The notes under the pieces are model-generated. The model searched no databases and was not told the DNA's origin. It was given only the letters and a program-made list of their open reading frames with translations. Shown here one piece after another: positions 7,881 to 17,371 of a DNA stretch of 64,000 nt; the first letter of the stretch is position 1, and each line of letters starts with the position of its first letter. The stretch is from positions 372,001 through 436,000 of the forward strand of contig NZ_JAOVQM010000002.1 of assembly GCF_025742995.1 (NCBI RefSeq), given 5' to 3'. The DNA is from Paracholeplasma manati. GTDB lineage: Bacteria > Bacillota_I > Bacilli_A > Acholeplasmatales > UBA5453. Made by a program: the position numbers and the translations under genes.

Positions 7881-10800
7881 ATGATTAAAAATATCAGTAA
7901 AAAAATCATCATCACTGCCATCATGTCTGTGTTTATCCTCGCAGTCTTTTTTGAGATTGCGAAAAGAGTCCCTATAACACCAGGCACAGATGGTCAAGTA
8001 CAAACATCCGTATTCAATAACGGATTTTTCGATACGAACTTGAGTAAGGCCAACAAAGCAGAACCGATGGTGACCTTTAGTGAAGTCCAAACCATCATCG
8101 TTACACATATGAATCAAACCTTCGCAACACCAGATGCTAGAGATACCTCGATGCAAGCGGCACTCGCAACCTTAATTGGCACCAAACGCATCGCGATTGA
8201 AACCGCCGATGATTTATATAATTTCTCAACCTCAGTATCTTATAACTGGGTCAATACAGCGAATTATGCCAACTATTTCTACTATAAAACTGTCAGTTAT
8301 TTACTTGATCAAGATTATGCATTGGTTTCTGATATTGACTATAGTGACATGCGTGCGAAAACATTCAATCCCATCGGTATCGATTTAGATTTACCAATCG
8401 ACTACGATCCAAATACACCGGGCGACCAAGACCCGATTTTCCCGTTTACTGGCAGTTTTGATGGTCAAGGATTTAGAATTTCAAACTTATATGTTTCTGG
8501 GTATAGCTACATCACAGTGGATTATTCATTCGATGGCACTGAACAAAATAGCCAGATTTTTTCATTGATACAAAGTTATTCGATGTTCGCTTTAATTGGC
8601 GAAACGGGTGTGGTTAAAAACCTTACCGTTAGAAATCCTAACTATGAATTATTGGATGCGCCAGAAGGGTTAACCAAAGCAGCCATGTTTGTAGGTACCA
8701 ATCACGGTACCATTTATAACGTTTCAGTCATCGATACCAAAACCAACGCACTTGGGGAATCGATTGCTGGGATCCGTTTTAATGTTCTTTTCGTTCAATC
8801 CGGTACAACATTTACAGCGGCAGGATTTGCACATACGAACTCAACCACAGGGAAGATTTATAATTCCTTCTTTGTGAGTGATAAAGTCATGTCGGACGGT
8901 TCACGTTCTAGATTCAATATTAGACCATTTGTCTATAACAATAGTGGCACCATCAGTGGTGTCGCTTATGACCAATTGGTTATCCCAAATGTGGATTCAA
9001 CCACACTCCCACAAAGCTTTCCAAATTACACCCAAGCACAATTTAGAAGTGGTACGGCTTCAGGCAGTCCGATTTCAATCAACAATACCAACTTACAAAG
9101 CTTATTTGGTGAAACCAGACAATGGAATTTCTATGTCCAAGATGGCTTCCCAATCATGTTTAAACTCAATTACGTTTCTGGCGCATTTGAACTTGCTAAT
9201 GAAATGGATTTAATCGCTTTTAATAAGCTTATAAACTACAATACCCCTTATAATGGGGTTACTTATGATTCACATAACTATCGACTTGTCGATGATATTG
9301 ATATGAAAAATATCAAAGGCTATGTCACACCAACCAAAGAGTTTAAAGGCACATTTAGTGGCGGTACCAGTGAGTTTTCAAGCTCAAGTACAAATACCAA
9401 TAAATACATCTATAATATGACCATCAATAAACCAGTGGTCATCGGTAATAACTATTACATGGGTTTATTGAGCGCATCCTCTGGTACGGTTAAGAACATC
9501 AACCTATTAAATAACCAAATGATCCTAACTTCTACGGGAGACAATTACGGTAAATCCTTCTATGTCGGTTCAATTGCCGGTTTATCTACAGGTACCATTC
9601 GCAATGTTGTGAGTGATACAGACATTGATTTGGGTGAAGATGCCATCGGTAGAAGTTACGTCGGTGGGATTGCTGGTATGGCCTATGGATCTGTTACATA
9701 CGTGGCAAATCTAGGTGCAATCAATGGCAATGCCCATGATTTCAATAATTTAACCATCAATGGTTTATTCTCAATTGGTGGAATTGTTGGATCCACGAAC
9801 TCAACCACGTTGGTATTGACCAACAGCATAAACACAGGGGAAATCCGCGGAGTCGGTCTAGCTAGCGGTAGCCAATTTAATGTTGCAGCCGGCAGTTCAA
9901 TCCAAAATCGCGTCGGAGGTATCATTGGTGAAGTTAATAACATTTCAGGTACCAACCATTCATTCTACTATGTAACCAATGAAGGTAAAGTTGCAGCCAA
10001 TGACTTTACTGGAAAATCAGGTGGTACGGTACAAAACTTTATTGGTGGTATTTTTGGTGAAGTCCAAGGGTTGGCTTTCCAAATCACCAACGCTACAAAT
10101 CCAATTACCTTTAGAAATGGCCGTTGGCAAAATACAGGCATCATTGAAGCCAACCACATCAATACATTCACAACCACCAATAGTGCAGGGATTGGGGTTG
10201 TTTCAACGACCACAACCAAAGCAGAATTTACTTATATGACCAACAGTGGTGGGTTTAATTTCCCTAATTTGAACTATCAAAACCACAATACATATATATT
10301 TTATTCCGCAACCATATTGGATAATTCCACAGGTGGTGTGAAACTATCGAGAGCCTATAATACAGCGGATTTCACATTCGGACCAAGTTATTTTAACAAT
10401 ACATCCGGTATATCGGTATCCACCATTCGAATTGCACCATTCTTTGTTTCTAAAAATAGTGTAGACAAAGATCTATTATTCGTTGAAAATCAAGGTGAAA
10501 TCCTCGTCGGTAGCATTTCAGCAACCACATCCAATGTGGCTGTTGAACTCGAAGTAGCTGGTATTACCTTGTCTAATAACGTTTATTACAACAACGTCAT
10601 TAATAGCGGTGATATTCGTTTATTGAGACTAAACCAATCCAGTGAAGTATGGGTATCTGGTATTTCTAAACGCGTATCCTATAATACAACTTTAAATGAT
10701 GAGTACACGATGAAAAACTCTATCAATAAAGGTACCATTATCACAGCATTGATAACAGGTAACACGACCGTTACAGGTAGCAGTGCTAGCGGTGTTTACA

Positions 10801-13800
10801 GCAGCACCATGACCAGTAGAAATGTCTATGTTGGAGGATTGGTCAATGTCAACTCTGGGGAAATGACCAACGTCTTTAACTCGGGTACATTGTCATCTAC
10901 CGATATTAACAGCACAGGATTACAACACATCACAGGGACAGCCAATTTATTTGCTGGTGGTGTCGCAACATTTAACTATAACTTAATTCAAGACGCAGCC
11001 AATACAGGTGTTTTGAACTTCACCAATACAACATCAACAGCAACTGCAGTTGCGTTGGTTGCCGGAACCACCGACTTGTTCGGGGGGATGGTTTATGCCT
11101 ATAATGCCGGCTTTGTCTTAGGTGGTGTCGTCGCCGCATTCGGTGATGACGCAGCGAATATTCTTTCCGGTCATGGCCAAAATACAGGCATGATTGCGAA
11201 ACTCATTGACTCCGCTAACAATGGTGATGTATATGGTAAAGCACCTGAATATGTTCGTTCTGGTGGTGTTTTAGGTATTGGTTTAGGAACAGAAGTCACA
11301 GCAGGCTCAGATAACGCAACCAGTACCAATGGTGTCATCCGCAAATTCGCAACGAATACCACAGGTCCTGATGACCCGGTTGCAAATTCCATCCTATCGA
11401 ATGGATTAAACTTCGGTGATATTTACGCCTTTACTGGTGTTAGAGCAGCCTATACAACCACCAATGAACGTTTAGGTATCTATGGTTCCGCTGGTGGGGT
11501 TATCGCGTATGGTCTATGTAAGATGACGCGTATGTTAAACCACGGGAAGATTGCATCAAATGATGTCGCCGGTGGCATCATTGGGGCAACCTACATTTTC
11601 GGTAAAGCCGATGGTAATGGTGCGATGCCAGTTACTTATGTCGATATCGATACAGCCGTTCACTATGGTCAAGTCGAAGCCTTCATTCAAACACAATATG
11701 CAAACGCAACATTTGAAACCAGAGACTCATCCACTTTATATTACACAGGTTCTGCAAGAACTTCATTCTTATTTGGAACATACTCATCCATTACCATAGG
11801 TGCAAAACCTGGTTATGGCGGTATTTTCGGCCGTTTCCAACGTGGTGCTTATGGGGTCATGACCTCCAGTACTTTCAAAAACATTTTAAATATGGACGCC
11901 AATATCGATATGGTTGGACGTGCCGACCAAACATCGGTTGGTAGTTTCTTCTTTTATCGATTTGGTCAAGATGGTGTTGAAGATACATTCTATTCAGCAA
12001 GAACTGGGGATACTTCTACGGCCGTGATTGTTGGTTTTAATGAAGTCGTAAGAACGTATAATTATTTAACCAACATTACTGCGACCTTCTATTTCAGACG
12101 TGAATTGATTCTACCTCAAAATGAATATATTTATTTGGTCGTAAGAATTGCGGGTAGTGGTAGAGGTAACTATACCACAGACACAGCACGTGTAATTGGT
12201 GAATACTTACCATTATCCAATAATTCATATACAGATTTTCAATACAATCACTTGTTTACCAATAAGGTGACAGGTGCAACAACCAACATTACAACAACAA
12301 CCAGTTTTCCAACCATCATGACCTCAACCAGTAATACCTTAAGAGAGAACTATCAAGATTTTGGTTTTACAGAACAAGACATGATTAATCTTTTTGCTGG
12401 AACGACATCCACAAATATCACACGCTCTATTGTTAGAAATACACCATTCTCCATTACGGTACGTACTGGGGGTGCACAAAGTGCATATAACTTCCCTAAA
12501 GTTCAAGATCTAACTGTGGGGGATTCGGGGTATGATCCGTCGAAATTATACATTTTTGACCCTTCATTCCCACTCATGAATCCATCTCAATCGGACTTCA
12601 TTTACAGAGTAACCAAAGAAGTCCTCGCAGATCGATTTAGATTGGCTGCAGATCCATTGTTTAAAAATGGTATGTATGTTCTCGCATCTTCTAAAGGACG
12701 AGAAGCTGGTGCTGTTCTACCTGCTAACCTATCCATCAATAATTTCTATGGTTTAAAAGAACCAGATACACCAGTGTACTATAATTTAGATAGCATTTCT
12801 GCCAGTAATCTGAATGTACCTTCTGTACAAGACTTACCATCAGACCCACTCTACCTATCTTATAGTTCCATGTTCCAAGTGCGTAAGAGCGATAAGTCCT
12901 TGGTTCTACCAAAACAAGATGAACCAACCATTGGGGATTTGGTTTTATATGACCCAAATGGTATTAGTCCAACCCTTGAAGGCGGCACCATCGATAATAC
13001 AGCGAAGACGATCACATTCAATGTTTCGCAATCCGCTTTCCCAAGCAGTACTGTCACCTATGAAGCCCTTGAAGCAACCCTATCGGAAAACGCGGTTATC
13101 GCGGTATCTGGCATTACATCTGTGACCCATGCGGGTTTTAAAACGGCTTATAATGCCAGAACTTCAAACATTCTAGATGGGGCTTACAAGTTCAGTTATA
13201 CAGGTACGTTTGACGCATTCAATAAAGTACAATTCACGATGACTGTGTACTCTGAAGTCGCTGCCGATGACCCAAATCTCGTCACGATTTATAAGACGGA
13301 TTATACGGTAACCATCAATCGAATTGCACAAAACTTAAATGTTACATTAAATCAAATCCTGATGAATTCGACGAATGTCACACCGTTACCTTCGTTGGTT
13401 GGTTCTACCTATACGGTTTCACCATCCTTCCCATTGTCACCGAGTGGTACGATTACCGTTCGATTCATTGATAACAACACCCAATTACCATTAGGTCACA
13501 ATTTGACCATTCACCGTTTGACTAAAGATGGCGATACGGTAGATTCAGCGTATTACACACTCAATTTGACCCCGAAGGCTTCCAATAATATCTTTGGGTT
13601 CGAAATGACTTTAAGCGATGAATTGGAAAGTGGCGTCTATCGAATCGTGTTCAGTTATTACAATAGCTCAACACAGTTCAATTTGGATTTCACCAAACAA
13701 GCGTCATCCAACCGTTTGATTACGAGTGTCTCCTATAGCACATATAGTGCCGATGCATTAGGCGGACTCACATTCACACCAACAGGGACAAACTTCACCA

Positions 13801-15491
13801 CATTCCTTGAATTTGGTGAAATACTTGAAGGTGTGTTGTTGAATTCGAACCGTACCATGACAGTAACGCCGGTCACCAATGGCTCTAGTTTGAACTATAT
13901 CAATACCTTAGAATCCGTTGAGTTATCACTCGATGGCAATACGTTGATGATTCTAACCATTTCACCTTTCGCATCCATCACGAACGCGACTGTAAGATAC
14001 GAGTATGGTGGCGATGGCCGAAAGAGTTATATTTTCAATTACACCATCTTGAATGAGTTGAGTCAGTCCACGGTGATTACACATACCGTCACTGAAAGAG
14101 AATTGGCCGACTTCATCGTTTACAAAAATGGTAACCAACAATTCGCTTATCCAGTCGAAGTGACGAGAGAAGCATTATCGACCAATATTCAAATTGACTT
14201 TAGGTTGTTAGATGTTCAGTTATATCACGATATCACCACCGTTATTACCGATTTGAATGGTGTGTTCGTACCTACGACAGATGAAATTGAATTCTTCATT
14301 GACGATGCTTACGCGATGGATATCACATTTGAACTCGAAGTAGGTGAAAAGACTTACGCATTTACATTGAGTCGTGAAGGTGGTGTCACTTATGATTTAG
14401 GCAGTGTCGTGATTCGAAAGAATTTAGGTGTCAGTGCTTACCTCAACGATATCCGCTTCCAAATCAACAGTGAAATTACCTTGAAATACCCTGAAATATA
14501 CCAAATCAATTCGGATGGCAGTACAGTTACACCAGCCGTTTATGATCCGCGTGTCTTCTTTGACGGCATCGATTACGATGACGCGGACACCAATGGCGTT
14601 CAGTACTTTAGAATCAATGGTGAAGTTTCCGATATCGACTTATCCAGTTATTATCCAGACTTTACATTGCCGATTGGCGCGGTAATTCAACGTCAAGTTG
14701 GTCCAAACAGTTGGTCAAATGACTTAGCAGGTAACTTTACAAGTGAAATTGAAGATGTTAATACCGTGGTTAGATATCGTATATTATCAGAACAAACCAA
14801 CGCGAACAACCCAGGTGTATTGACCGATATTGTCGATTCTACCATCGTTTATTACGATTTAACCGTCATCGATATCTTGTATAATCTAACCATTCGTTTC
14901 ACATTGTTCTACCGCTTTGAAAATGGCACCATCGTACCGGCAGGGGACCCAACCTCACCAATCAACAGCAGTGTCATCTTAATCATCGTTAAAAACTATG
15001 AAACCGATGAATCCTTTACCCCATCCATCACGATTGACCCAGTCACTGGCAGAATCATTTATCCGTATGAGGGTGAAATCTTTGGATATACGGCAGGGGT
15101 CAGAAATCAATCCACCCTATTTTATTATCCATTACCAGCCAACATCACCGATTACTTGTATACCTTTGGTAAGAATAAGACCGGTGTCTATAACTTCTCG
15201 ATTGTGAGCCCTAAATATACTGGGGTTACGACTGGAAACTTGGTCAATGGCTTACGTTATGATTACAATATATACTTGCGTACGGGTGTGACCGGCACAG
15301 GTACTTACCCTTGGAATGATGACGATTATAAATTACCTGAATTCGATACCAATGGTGAAATCATTGGTAAATATTACTATGTATTAGGTACCAACCGACA
15401 AATCATCCGCGAATTCGCGATTGTCATTGAAGAATCCACATTGGGTAGCCAATGGGGCTTGTACGATGACTACACCAGTTGGGACAATTAA
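7881..15491 (+). CDS. Giant secreted GLUG/beta-helix surface protein
   Basis: 2536 residues, the largest gene here. An N-terminal hydrophobic segment (residues 8-26) looks like an export signal or anchor. Two similar entry domains start near residues 102 and 437. Each has a LV(S/D)DID strand, an FxGTFSGG or FTGSFDGQ turn, and a GxVKN(L/I) motif, as in GLUG-type beta-helix proteins. Repetitive Asn/Thr/Gly-rich coils with GGIVG or GGIIG turns continue to about residue 1350. The second half is Ig- or cadherin-like, beta-rich and acidic. There is no LPXTG motif and no C-terminal membrane helix; it ends in a Trp-containing tail. Only a weak GGAG precedes the ATG. Likely adhesin or matrix scaffold working with the four small secreted proteins. 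Confidence 0.8.
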   Translation: MIKNISKKIIITAIMSVFILAVFFEIAKRVPITPGTDGQVQTSVFNNGFFDTNLSKANKAEPMVTFSEVQTIIVTHMNQTFATPDARDTSMQAALATLIGTKRIAIETADDLYNFSTSVSYNWVNTANYANYFYYKTVSYLLDQDYALVSDIDYSDMRAKTFNPIGIDLDLPIDYDPNTPGDQDPIFPFTGSFDGQGFRISNLYVSGYSYITVDYSFDGTEQNSQIFSLIQSYSMFALIGETGVVKNLTVRNPNYELLDAPEGLTKAAMFVGTNHGTIYNVSVIDTKTNALGESIAGIRFNVLFVQSGTTFTAAGFAHTNSTTGKIYNSFFVSDKVMSDGSRSRFNIRPFVYNNSGTISGVAYDQLVIPNVDSTTLPQSFPNYTQAQFRSGTASGSPISINNTNLQSLFGETRQWNFYVQDGFPIMFKLNYVSGAFELANEMDLIAFNKLINYNTPYNGVTYDSHNYRLVDDIDMKNIKGYVTPTKEFKGTFSGGTSEFSSSSTNTNKYIYNMTINKPVVIGNNYYMGLLSASSGTVKNINLLNNQMILTSTGDNYGKSFYVGSIAGLSTGTIRNVVSDTDIDLGEDAIGRSYVGGIAGMAYGSVTYVANLGAINGNAHDFNNLTINGLFSIGGIVGSTNSTTLVLTNSINTGEIRGVGLASGSQFNVAAGSSIQNRVGGIIGEVNNISGTNHSFYYVTNEGKVAANDFTGKSGGTVQNFIGGIFGEVQGLAFQITNATNPITFRNGRWQNTGIIEANHINTFTTTNSAGIGVVSTTTTKAEFTYMTNSGGFNFPNLNYQNHNTYIFYSATILDNSTGGVKLSRAYNTADFTFGPSYFNNTSGISVSTIRIAPFFVSKNSVDKDLLFVENQGEILVGSISATTSNVAVELEVAGITLSNNVYYNNVINSGDIRLLRLNQSSEVWVSGISKRVSYNTTLNDEYTMKNSINKGTIITALITGNTTVTGSSASGVYSSTMTSRNVYVGGLVNVNSGEMTNVFNSGTLSSTDINSTGLQHITGTANLFAGGVATFNYNLIQDAANTGVLNFTNTTSTATAVALVAGTTDLFGGMVYAYNAGFVLGGVVAAFGDDAANILSGHGQNTGMIAKLIDSANNGDVYGKAPEYVRSGGVLGIGLGTEVTAGSDNATSTNGVIRKFATNTTGPDDPVANSILSNGLNFGDIYAFTGVRAAYTTTNERLGIYGSAGGVIAYGLCKMTRMLNHGKIASNDVAGGIIGATYIFGKADGNGAMPVTYVDIDTAVHYGQVEAFIQTQYANATFETRDSSTLYYTGSARTSFLFGTYSSITIGAKPGYGGIFGRFQRGAYGVMTSSTFKNILNMDANIDMVGRADQTSVGSFFFYRFGQDGVEDTFYSARTGDTSTAVIVGFNEVVRTYNYLTNITATFYFRRELILPQNEYIYLVVRIAGSGRGNYTTDTARVIGEYLPLSNNSYTDFQYNHLFTNKVTGATTNITTTTSFPTIMTSTSNTLRENYQDFGFTEQDMINLFAGTTSTNITRSIVRNTPFSITVRTGGAQSAYNFPKVQDLTVGDSGYDPSKLYIFDPSFPLMNPSQSDFIYRVTKEVLADRFRLAADPLFKNGMYVLASSKGREAGAVLPANLSINNFYGLKEPDTPVYYNLDSISASNLNVPSVQDLPSDPLYLSYSSMFQVRKSDKSLVLPKQDEPTIGDLVLYDPNGISPTLEGGTIDNTAKTITFNVSQSAFPSSTVTYEALEATLSENAVIAVSGITSVTHAGFKTAYNARTSNILDGAYKFSYTGTFDAFNKVQFTMTVYSEVAADDPNLVTIYKTDYTVTINRIAQNLNVTLNQILMNSTNVTPLPSLVGSTYTVSPSFPLSPSGTITVRFIDNNTQLPLGHNLTIHRLTKDGDTVDSAYYTLNLTPKASNNIFGFEMTLSDELESGVYRIVFSYYNSSTQFNLDFTKQASSNRLITSVSYSTYSADALGGLTFTPTGTNFTTFLEFGEILEGVLLNSNRTMTVTPVTNGSSLNYINTLESVELSLDGNTLMILTISPFASITNATVRYEYGGDGRKSYIFNYTILNELSQSTVITHTVTERELADFIVYKNGNQQFAYPVEVTREALSTNIQIDFRLLDVQLYHDITTVITDLNGVFVPTTDEIEFFIDDAYAMDITFELEVGEKTYAFTLSREGGVTYDLGSVVIRKNLGVSAYLNDIRFQINSEITLKYPEIYQINSDGSTVTPAVYDPRVFFDGIDYDDADTNGVQYFRINGEVSDIDLSSYYPDFTLPIGAVIQRQVGPNSWSNDLAGNFTSEIEDVNTVVRYRILSEQTNANNPGVLTDIVDSTIVYYDLTVIDILYNLTIRFTLFYRFENGTIVPAGDPTSPINSSVILIIVKNYETDESFTPSITIDPVTGRIIYPYEGEIFGYTAGVRNQSTLFYYPLPANITDYLYTFGKNKTGVYNFSIVSPKYTGVTTGNLVNGLRYDYNIYLRTGVTGTGTYPWNDDDYKLPEFDTNGEIIGKYYYVLGTNRQIIREFAIVIEESTLGSQWGLYDDYTSWDN

Positions 15492-15500
15492 AGTGTTTAA

Positions 15501-15533
15501 AGGCATACTTTGAAAAAAGTGTGTCTTTTTTTT
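15501..15533 (+). terminator. Operon-end intrinsic terminator
   Basis: Ten-base stem AGGCATACTT / AAGTGTGTCT (two G-U pairs) followed by eight T, just after the giant gene. Confidence 0.85.
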
Positions 15534-15542
15534 GAATACCGC

Positions 15543-15573
15543 TTGACACGATATACTATGTAATGTATAGTAT
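15543..15573 (+). promoter_or_regulatory. padR promoter with overlapping palindromic operator
   Basis: TTGACA (15543-15548) and TATAGT (15566-15571) with 17-base spacing. An imperfect 10-1-10 palindrome occupies 15553-15573 (outer arms ATACTAT and ATAGTAT match exactly) and covers the -10. This is the usual arrangement for PadR autorepression. Confidence 0.7.
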
Positions 15574-15592
15574 TGTGTGAGGGGAGGTATTA

Positions 15593-15898
15593 ATGATGGA
15601 TCCGCAATTGAAAAAAGGCTTTCTTGAGATACTCGTTTTAGCATCCTTAAAGGAAGAACCATCTTATGGGTATAAAATCATCCAGGATGTGTCTTCAATC
15701 ATCGATATCTCTGAATCGACATTATACCCCATATTGAAACGACTTGAACAACAAGCATTCGTGAAGACTTATACAGAACAACACCAATCTCGATTGAGAA
15801 AGTATTACATGATTACCACTTTAGGTAAGCATGAGATTGAAAAAGCACGGGCAGATTTTAGTGAGATATCCAAAATTTACCGCTATATTTTGAGGTGA
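15593..15898 (+). CDS. padR: PadR-family transcriptional regulator
   Basis: 101 residues, a short PadR-type winged-helix repressor (PadR-s2 length). LKKGFLEILVLASLKEEPSYGYKI at the start and ISESTLYPILKRLEQQ in the recognition-helix region are diagnostic. YMITTLGKHEIE forms the wing. GGGGAGG supports either this ATG or the next one three bases later. It is the first gene of a padR-DUF1700-DUF4097 operon, an arrangement common in Bacillota envelope-stress loci. Its promoter holds a palindrome that is probably its own operator. Confidence 0.9.
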   Translation: MMDPQLKKGFLEILVLASLKEEPSYGYKIIQDVSSIIDISESTLYPILKRLEQQAFVKTYTEQHQSRLRKYYMITTLGKHEIEKARADFSEISKIYRYILR

Positions 15899-15901
15899 CC
15901 T

Positions 15902-16444
15902 ATGACAAAACTTGAATTTTTACAACAATTAAAAACGGGTTTATCTGCTTATAGCGATCAAGCAGAAATTCTCAACTATTATGAGGAATTGATCGATGAC
16001 GCGGTTTCAAATGGCGAGGTTGAATCCGAATTCATTCATAAACTCGGCAGTATCGAACAAATCATCCGTACATTGAAAAAAGACGCAAATTTCAAACTGA
16101 AGGTGAAAAACCGTGAGAACTATATGCTGCGTGAAGTGATTTCACAAGCATCTAAAGGTATCGCATTATTCTTTACCATCATTGGTGTCATCGTCTTAGG
16201 TAGCATCAGCATTTCATTCATTTCGAGTGGTGGCGTATCCTTCATCACTTACCTCGTATTTTTACTAACGAAGGATGTATCTAGAGTTGAAGTACTCATC
16301 TATTATGTGAGTTCGATGGTTCTGGGTATTGGATTGGTGATGGTGGGTGTAGTCATCATTACCACACTCATTAAAAAAACAAAAATTTGGCTAGACAAAG
16401 CCATTGTTAAAATTGATCATATCATCAAAAGGAGACAAAAATGA
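15902..16444 (+). CDS. DUF1700 (HAAS-domain) membrane protein
   Basis: 180 residues. Residues 1-60 form the helical HAAS/DUF1700 domain (MTKLEFLQQLKTGLS, then the acidic EILNYYEELIDDA motif). Two or three transmembrane helices follow, about residues 83-105 and 125-160, then a basic cytoplasmic tail. The family is consistently encoded between PadR regulators and DUF4097 proteins and is thought to work in envelope stress sensing. It starts three bases after padR with GAGGTGA spanning the junction, and overlaps the next gene by four bases (ATGA). Confidence 0.85.
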   Translation: MTKLEFLQQLKTGLSAYSDQAEILNYYEELIDDAVSNGEVESEFIHKLGSIEQIIRTLKKDANFKLKVKNRENYMLREVISQASKGIALFFTIIGVIVLGSISISFISSGGVSFITYLVFLLTKDVSRVEVLIYYVSSMVLGIGLVMVGVVIITTLIKKTKIWLDKAIVKIDHIIKRRQK

Positions 16445-17322
16445 AAACCTTATTAAAAGTTGGTATCATTTTCATCATCATCGGTGCGATATCCGTAACG
16501 GTATTCGGATTGATGGCACAACCCTATCTAGAAGAACAAATGGAATATACAGATCAAGCGTTTGATTATGAAGGTAGTCTATTCAGTCGAATTGATTTAT
16601 CTTTTTACAACAACCCAGTGGTCATCAAACCAAGCACGGATGATCAAATCCATATTCGATTTAAAACAGATCAATACGAAGAAATCACTTTGACAGAAGA
16701 CAATCAAATTCTATCGATTGTGGTGACGAGTGATTGGTGGGATCAGTTTAGAAACCCACTACATTGGTTTAACTTTGGGAATATCATGGTCAATCGAACC
16801 GTCACGGTCGAACTACCAAGCATTCTGTACCATTTAAGCGTAAGAACGTCTAATGGTGCGATTTCACTCGATGATTTATCGTTAGAAAGTGTGATTTTAC
16901 GCACATCCAATGGTAGAGTGAGTATTGAAAATGTCAGTATTCCAACCGTAACCATGTCATCGTCTAATGGCAAACTTTATTTGAAGGATGTCGTATCCAC
17001 AACAGTGGATTTAGACACCTCCAATGGTGAAATCGAACTCATCAATGTTGAAGCCTATTCAATTGACGCGGAAACATCCAATGGTCCGATCAATGCGAGT
17101 AGGATTGATGTAGAAGACTTTAGGGTCAGTACGTCAAATGGGGCGATTGAACTATCGATTCAAGGCATCTTTGAAGACTATAAAGTGAAAACAAAAACAT
17201 CGAACGGTACCGTTAAAATCGATGGTAGTACTTATGGTAATGATACATATCATACAACCAAAGTACCGTATGTAGAAGCCATCACCTCTAACGGGAACAT
17301 TCAAATCCACTTTGAAGACTAG
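16441..17322 (+). CDS. DUF4097 beta-solenoid envelope protein
   Basis: 293 residues. An N-terminal transmembrane segment (residues 5-27) is followed by an exported beta-rich domain. Eight (T/S)SNG turns occur, and the first six are spaced exactly 19 residues apart, which points to a regular beta-solenoid with one turn per rung. This matches the DUF4097/LiaX-like family associated with antimicrobial-peptide and envelope-stress responses. The repeats begin near residue 138. The gene is coupled to DUF1700 by an ATGA overlap and ends in a terminator that includes its stop codon. Confidence 0.85.
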   Translation: MKTLLKVGIIFIIIGAISVTVFGLMAQPYLEEQMEYTDQAFDYEGSLFSRIDLSFYNNPVVIKPSTDDQIHIRFKTDQYEEITLTEDNQILSIVVTSDWWDQFRNPLHWFNFGNIMVNRTVTVELPSILYHLSVRTSNGAISLDDLSLESVILRTSNGRVSIENVSIPTVTMSSSNGKLYLKDVVSTTVDLDTSNGEIELINVEAYSIDAETSNGPINASRIDVEDFRVSTSNGAIELSIQGIFEDYKVKTKTSNGTVKIDGSTYGNDTYHTTKVPYVEAITSNGNIQIHFED

Positions 17323-17343
17323 CATCCGCTGGTCTTTATTTTT
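17316..17343 (+). terminator. Intrinsic terminator containing the DUF4097 stop
   Basis: AGACTAGC / GCTGGTCT stem, ATCC loop, then TTATTTTT. The TAG stop lies in the left arm. A TATAAT (17346-17351) that probably serves ogt follows directly. Confidence 0.8.
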
Positions 17344-17371
17344 GGTATAATGGGTTTATGAGGTGATTCTA

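Noticed and set aside
7488-8156. Minus-strand frames across the junction of the fourth and fifth surface genes
   Set aside because: They run antisense to clearly coding secreted proteins, without promoters or ribosome sites.
8176-15207. Small open frames on both strands inside the giant gene
   Set aside because: They lack ribosome sites, and their compositions are what Asn/Thr/Gly-rich coding sequence gives in other frames. None resembles a known protein.
5316-15491. The surface operon as a recent mobile insertion
   Set aside because: No flanking repeats, integrase or tRNA site are visible, and codon use looks like the neighbours. Transfer is possible but not supported.
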